Below are positions 13,893 through 17,181 of a stretch of 17,181 bases of DNA, piece after piece. The notes beneath the pieces are model-generated. The model saw only the letters and a list, made by a program, of their open reading frames with translations, did not search any database and was not told the origin of the DNA. Numbering within the stretch: the first letter of the stretch is position 1; the number at the start of each line of letters is the position of its first letter. Made by a program: the position numbers and the translations under genes. Origin of the DNA: Rhodoferax sp. (GTDB taxonomy: Bacteria > Pseudomonadota > Gammaproteobacteria > Burkholderiales > Burkholderiaceae_C); NCBI GenBank assembly GCA_020048255.1, contig JAIFMR010000227.1:1-17181 (forward strand), given 5' to 3'.

Positions 13893-14158
13893 TGCGTGGC
13901 GCTTTCGGGCTGATTGGTCTGCTGGCAACACTGGTCATGGTGGGCTTTCTGGCTCGTCAACAATTGAAGGCAGTACAAGCCCCCTTGCCCATCGTGGCTA
14001 TGCCCGTCACAACGCCATCGAGCAGTCTGCCGGTGGAGTCTACGACCGCCAACCCGGCACCACGCGATCCATCCCAACCCAGCCCGCAGATACAGCAACA
14101 AATGAAGCAAGCGCTGGAAGGCGCCATGCAGGCGCGCCCGGTGCGTGAAGAGCAGTGA
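13892..14158 (+). CDS. Small membrane-anchored protein of unknown function
   Basis: The 88-residue product has one N-terminal hydrophobic helix (FGLIGLLATLVMVGFLA, about 4-21). A Pro/Ser/Thr-rich stretch (about 30-63) and a Gln-rich amphipathic end (PQIQQQMKQALEGAMQARP) follow. The positively charged RQQLK after the helix leaves the orientation open; with only Arg2 before the helix, it could be an anchored protein with either topology. No named family is recognised. ATG 13892 is preferred over the in-frame TTG at 13865 because GGAG at 13880-13883 gives 8-nt spacing. Its TGA overlaps the tadA GTG start (GTGA), which shows it is a real, coupled gene rather than a chance frame. Confidence 0.7.
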   Translation: MRGAFGLIGLLATLVMVGFLARQQLKAVQAPLPIVAMPVTTPSSSLPVESTTANPAPRDPSQPSPQIQQQMKQALEGAMQARPVREEQ

Positions 14159-15222
14159 CGCAGGGGAAAGACGCGCATGATGAGAATTGGATGCGTTTGG
14201 CACTGGCGCAAGCGCAGGCCGCCCAAGGGTCAGGTGAAGTACCGGTGGGCGCTGTCGTGGTATGCAATGGATTAGTGTTGGGCGTCGGGCGAAACGAGTC
14301 CATCGGTGCACACGATCCGACGGCGCATGCGGAAATGGTGGCGCTCAGAGCGGCAGCAAAGCATTTGGGCAATTACCGGCTGGAGGGTTGTGATTTGTAT
14401 GTCACGCTTGAACCGTGCACCATGTGTGCCGGAGCTATGCTGCACAGTCGGCTGAGGCGTGTGGTCTATGGCGCACCCGACCCTAAGACGGGCGCAGCTG
14501 GCTCGGTCCTGGATGTCTTTGCAAATAGCCAACTCAATCACCAGACACAAGTGCAGGGGGGCGTGTTAGCCCCGGTCTGTGCTGATCTGTTGCAGGAGTT
14601 CTTCAAAAAACAGCGCACACTGCAGCAACTTGAGAAACTTCAGTCGTGCAGAGCGCTTCGTGACGACGCACTTCGCACGCCCGAGAGCCGGTTCGCCGAA
14701 TTGCCAGAGCCGTCTTTATATGTCAATGACTTACCGAGTCTTGCGGGTTTGCGCATGCACTATCTTGACGCGGGTCTATCCACTGACACGTCAACCCTTT
14801 TTTGCGTTCACAGCCCCAAAGAGTGGAGTTATGCCTGGCGCAGCCTGATAAAACAGGCACAGACCCTAGGGCAACGCATTGTTTGCCCAGACCAAATTGG
14901 TTTTGGTAAAAGTGACAAACCCAAAAGATCGTCCTTTCACACCCTGGGGTGGCATGCGCAGGTGTTGGTGGAATTGATGGATCGGCTTGATTTAAAGCAG
15001 GTCGAGCTGCTTGTATCCGATGATGCGTCCGAGTTGGCCAGTCACATCCGGGCATTGATCCCCAAAAGGGTGAAAAACATACAGTCCGTGCAGCCAGAAT
15101 TCATGGCGCCTGCTGCTGCGAATGCGCCCTTCCCAGATAATGGGTATCGGGCTGCGCTGCGTGCGTTTTCGTCACTGAAAATGACAACACGCGTCATTGA
15201 CACTCCGGCTTCGAGCTCATGA
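14155..15222 (+). CDS. tadA: tRNA-adenosine(34) deaminase TadA fused to a degenerate haloalkane-dehalogenase-like domain
   Basis: TadA converts wobble A34 to inosine in tRNA-Arg(ACG). Residues 1-160 are a complete deaminase: EVPVGAVVV at 28-36, HAE at 58-60 (zinc His58, proton-shuttling Glu60) and PCTMC at 87-91 (zinc Cys88, Cys91). TadA normally ends near here, but this frame goes on to 355 residues. Residues about 185-345 resemble haloalkane dehalogenases: GLRMHYLDAG (199-207 region), HSPKEWSY in place of HGEPTWSY, VCPDQIGFGKSDKP and YRAALRAF. The nucleophile elbow reads LLVSDDASE instead of the V-x-DWGG pattern, the cap segment is mostly missing before APFPDNGY, and no catalytic-His region remains. 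The domain is therefore probably inactive. The GTG start overlaps the preceding stop, and the 3' end overlaps the ldcA start (ATGA). Confidence 0.88.
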   Translation: MTQGKDAHDENWMRLALAQAQAAQGSGEVPVGAVVVCNGLVLGVGRNESIGAHDPTAHAEMVALRAAAKHLGNYRLEGCDLYVTLEPCTMCAGAMLHSRLRRVVYGAPDPKTGAAGSVLDVFANSQLNHQTQVQGGVLAPVCADLLQEFFKKQRTLQQLEKLQSCRALRDDALRTPESRFAELPEPSLYVNDLPSLAGLRMHYLDAGLSTDTSTLFCVHSPKEWSYAWRSLIKQAQTLGQRIVCPDQIGFGKSDKPKRSSFHTLGWHAQVLVELMDRLDLKQVELLVSDDASELASHIRALIPKRVKNIQSVQPEFMAPAAANAPFPDNGYRAALRAFSSLKMTTRVIDTPASSS

Positions 15223-16187
15223 AAAAACACATATACATTTACTCTCCTTCGGGGGCCGTGCGCGACAAGGCAGCGTTTAAACGCGGCGTGGCCCGTCTTG
15301 AGTTGTTGGGTCACGAGGTCGAGGTGGATGAGGCGGCCTTGAGCAGTTTTCAGCGGTTTGCCGGTGATGATGAAACCCGTCTGGCGGCCATCCACCGCGC
15401 CGCTGACAGCGGTGCGGACCTGGCGCTCATCTCTCGCGGAGGCTACGGTCTGACACGTCTTTTGCCAGATCTGCGGTACAAGAAAATAGCCAAGGCCATT
15501 GACAAAGGCATGTTGTTTGTAGGTATCAGCGATTTCACCGCATTTCAAACCGCGGTGCTGGCAAAGACTGGCGCCATCACCTGGGCTGGGCCTGCCTTGT
15601 GCGAGGGTTTTGGCGTGGGTGGAGAGCCTGACACGTTGGATGGACACACGCATGGCGAAGCACAGGTGCCTGATGACATCATGGAAGCCTGTTTCGACGA
15701 GGTATTGAGCGGGCAGGGCGAAGGCGCGGGTTGGAGGCAGCACCGCGTTCCGGCTGGCGACACCATGGATTCGCCTAATAGGGTGATCCATAACGCCGTG
15801 CTGTGGGGCGGCAATCTGACGGTGCTGACCTCCATGCTCGGCACCCCTTATTTTCCAGAAATCAAGAATGGTGTTTTGTTCCTGGAAGATGTGGCGGAAC
15901 ATCCTTATCGTATTGAGCGCATGCTGACCCAGTTGCTGCATGCTGGCATACTTGCACGCCAAAAAGCCATTCTTTTGGGTCAGTTCACAGACTACAAATT
16001 GACGCCACATGATCGCGGCTTCAAGTTGCCATCGGTTATCAACTGGCTCCGCCACAAAATAAAGACGCCGGTGTTGACCAATCTGCCTTACGGCCACGTC
16101 GCAACCAAGGTCTTGTTGCCCGTGGGCGCGTCAACAGATCTGAGCATAGAGGGACGTGATGCCCTTTTGGTATGGGGTCATCTTTGA
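15219..16187 (+). CDS. ldcA: Muramoyltetrapeptide (L,D-)carboxypeptidase, peptidase family S66
   Basis: LdcA removes the terminal D-alanine from cytoplasmic murein tetrapeptides so that the tripeptide can be recycled. The 322-residue product fits family S66. It has the N-terminal IYSPSGAV, SRGGYGLTRLLP (72-83), the nucleophile Ser104 in FVGISDFTA, the GGNL motif at 197-200, Glu223 in LFLEDV and His293 in PYGH, so the Ser-Glu-His triad is complete. No signal peptide is seen, as expected for a cytoplasmic enzyme. Its ATG overlaps the stop of the tadA fusion by 4 nt, so its translation is probably coupled to passage through the degenerate hydrolase segment. Confidence 0.93.
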   Translation: MKKHIYIYSPSGAVRDKAAFKRGVARLELLGHEVEVDEAALSSFQRFAGDDETRLAAIHRAADSGADLALISRGGYGLTRLLPDLRYKKIAKAIDKGMLFVGISDFTAFQTAVLAKTGAITWAGPALCEGFGVGGEPDTLDGHTHGEAQVPDDIMEACFDEVLSGQGEGAGWRQHRVPAGDTMDSPNRVIHNAVLWGGNLTVLTSMLGTPYFPEIKNGVLFLEDVAEHPYRIERMLTQLLHAGILARQKAILLGQFTDYKLTPHDRGFKLPSVINWLRHKIKTPVLTNLPYGHVATKVLLPVGASTDLSIEGRDALLVWGHL

Positions 16188-16212
16188 ATTCAGGCTGATG
16201 TTGACCTAAACT
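16184..16212 (+). promoter_or_regulatory. Candidate promoter for the cyclase gene
   Basis: TTGAAT (16184-16189) and TAAACT (16207-16212) are spaced 17 nt apart, each matching 4 of 6 consensus bases. Transcription would begin near 16220, leaving a ~25-nt leader with AAAGGGA (16228-16234) 10 nt before the ATG. Confidence 0.3.
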
Positions 16213-16244
16213 AGCGGTATTACACAAAAAGGGATTCGCCGGGA

Positions 16245-17159
16245 ATGAGCCTTCAATCAACTGTCGTTTTTGCTGATTTGTTCGGCAGTACCGGCGTCTT
16301 CGAGTCTTTGGGCAATGCCAAGGCAACGGAGGTTGTCACGCAGGCGACGTCTTGGGTAGCTCAGCAGTGCACGTCTCACGGCGGCCGAGTGGTGAAGTTT
16401 CTGGGTGACGGTGTGCTGGCCATTTTTCAGGACAGTTCCAAGGCTGTAGCTGCGGTGATTGAGATGCAGAGGTCTTACCAGCAGGTATTGAGTCGTATGC
16501 CGCCCAATGCCTATATGCCGCTGCGTATTGGTGTCGCCCGTGGTGGTGTTGAGATCGTCTCCAACGATTGTTATGGTGACGCGGTCAACATTGCTGCCCG
16601 GCTCAGTGAGCTCACGGGACCGCACCAAATCTGGGTCAACGCCGAGGCCATCCAAAACGGGTTTCCCTTGCCCGACGAACGCTTTCGCCCGCTGGGACCG
16701 ATTCATATCCGGGGGCGTGCCGAGTTGTGTACGGTTTTTCAGGTGGAGTGGCAAGAAAATGTCAACTCAGAATTTTTCACGGTGCCCGCAGGTTTTGAGG
16801 CTACGTCGGACTCCAGAACGAAGGATGCTTTAGGCGTTCAAGTGGAGTTGACTTGGCTGGAGCAACAAAAAACTTTTAAGGCCTTTGATTTGCCGGTTCA
16901 CATCGGACGTTCGCACCATGTCGAGTTTGTCGTGAACGATGCGAGAGTGTCACGTACCCATGCGCGCCTGGAGTGGCGCAACGGCAGTGTGGCGCTGGTG
17001 GATGTGAGCTCTTATGGGTGCTGGGTGAGATTCTCGGGTGGTGGCTCTGATTTGTTGCTGCGGCGGGAAGAGTGCGTGTTGCATGGCCGCGGTGAAATCG
17101 CTCTGGGGACGTCCTTCAGTGACTTGAGCGCACCGGTGGTTTCGTTCTCTGTGTTTTGA
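16245..17159 (+). CDS. Class III adenylate cyclase with C-terminal FHA domain
   Basis: The 304-residue product has a class III nucleotide cyclase domain at about 4-168 and an FHA phosphopeptide-binding domain at about 197-300. Catalytic residues can be placed by the canonical spacing. The metal-binding aspartates are Asp11 (VVFADLFGST) and Asp55 (KFLGDG), the purine-specifying pair is Lys51 and Asp108, and the transition-state residues are Asn115 and Arg119 in GDAVNIAARL. Lys plus Asp predicts ATP, hence cAMP, rather than GTP. The FHA core has IGRSHHVEFVV and ARVSRTHARLEW, with Gly221-Arg222, Ser236 and His239 as the conserved ligand-loop residues. No membrane segment or signal peptide is seen, so it is probably cytoplasmic and responsive to Ser/Thr phosphorylation of a partner. 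It is preceded by its own candidate promoter. The 22 nt after the stop show no terminator before the window ends. Confidence 0.92.
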   Translation: MSLQSTVVFADLFGSTGVFESLGNAKATEVVTQATSWVAQQCTSHGGRVVKFLGDGVLAIFQDSSKAVAAVIEMQRSYQQVLSRMPPNAYMPLRIGVARGGVEIVSNDCYGDAVNIAARLSELTGPHQIWVNAEAIQNGFPLPDERFRPLGPIHIRGRAELCTVFQVEWQENVNSEFFTVPAGFEATSDSRTKDALGVQVELTWLEQQKTFKAFDLPVHIGRSHHVEFVVNDARVSRTHARLEWRNGSVALVDVSSYGCWVRFSGGGSDLLLRREECVLHGRGEIALGTSFSDLSAPVVSFSVF

Positions 17160-17181
17160 TACCTACATTGCTTTTTTACCT

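Noticed and set aside
13786..14148. Alternative 120-codon plus-strand frame over the small membrane protein
   Set aside because: It has no hydrophobic or domain pattern. The overlapping frame from 13892 has a Shine-Dalgarno, a clean membrane helix and a GTGA junction with tadA.
15042..16097. Long open frame on the minus strand opposite tadA/ldcA (351 codons)
   Set aside because: It is a shadow of ldcA, which has an intact catalytic triad; no domain or ribosome binding site supports the antisense frame.
1..17181. Search for CRISPR arrays, tRNA/rRNA genes, insertion sequences and prophage genes
   Set aside because: No regularly spaced identical repeats, no cloverleaf or rRNA-like stretch and no transposase or integrase motif were seen by eye.

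Overview
The window reads as a betaproteobacterial chromosome segment, most likely from the family Comamonadaceae (Rhodoferax-like). This rests on the wording of the housekeeping proteins (infB, rbfA, ratA, guaB, guaA), on the neighbourhood nusA-infB-rbfA-truB and smpB/ratA-rnfH-(DUF4124)-guaB-guaA, and on short interspersed repeats of a kind I remember from that family. No database search was possible. No phage, transposase, CRISPR array or stable RNA gene is visible.

Layout. (1) Positions 1-6396, plus strand: the translation cluster, with the nusA 3' end, infB, rbfA, truB and the ribosome-associated GTPase typA/bipA. Gaps are short (4 to 84 nt). A strong stem-loop lies between nusA and infB, and a GNRA-capped stem-loop lies at the 3' end of truB. 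(2) Positions 6450-8425, plus: an EamA/DMT-family permease coupled by an ATGA overlap to a 3-hydroxyisobutyryl-CoA-hydrolase-like enzyme. (3) Positions 8456-9773: smpB (minus) is divergent from ratA-rnfH (plus). (4) A secreted or periplasmic DUF4124 protein (minus) is divergent from guaB, followed by guaA. These two genes make GMP from IMP and are separated by a structured GC-rich intergenic repeat. (5) Positions 13892-16187, plus: a small membrane-anchored protein, tadA and ldcA are chained by GTGA and ATGA overlaps. (6) Positions 16245-17159, plus: a class III adenylate cyclase with a C-terminal FHA domain.

Two things go beyond routine annotation. First, the same degenerate element, CTC(T/A)AGCCC - exactly 20 nt with GCG at positions 12-14 - GCTA, occurs three times, each time inside a coding sequence (truB, the hydrolase gene and, as an evident insertion, guaA). 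This looks like an interspersed repeat absorbed into variable protein loops without breaking the frame. Second, the tadA gene continues past its deaminase domain into about 165 residues of a haloalkane-dehalogenase-like alpha/beta-hydrolase. That domain has lost its nucleophile elbow, most of its cap and its catalytic His region, so it is a decayed enzyme domain fused to an essential tRNA-editing enzyme.

The genes mostly serve core functions: translation initiation and ribosome maturation (infB, rbfA, typA), tRNA modification (truB, tadA), trans-translation (smpB), purine synthesis (guaB, guaA) and murein recycling (ldcA), with one signalling gene at the end.
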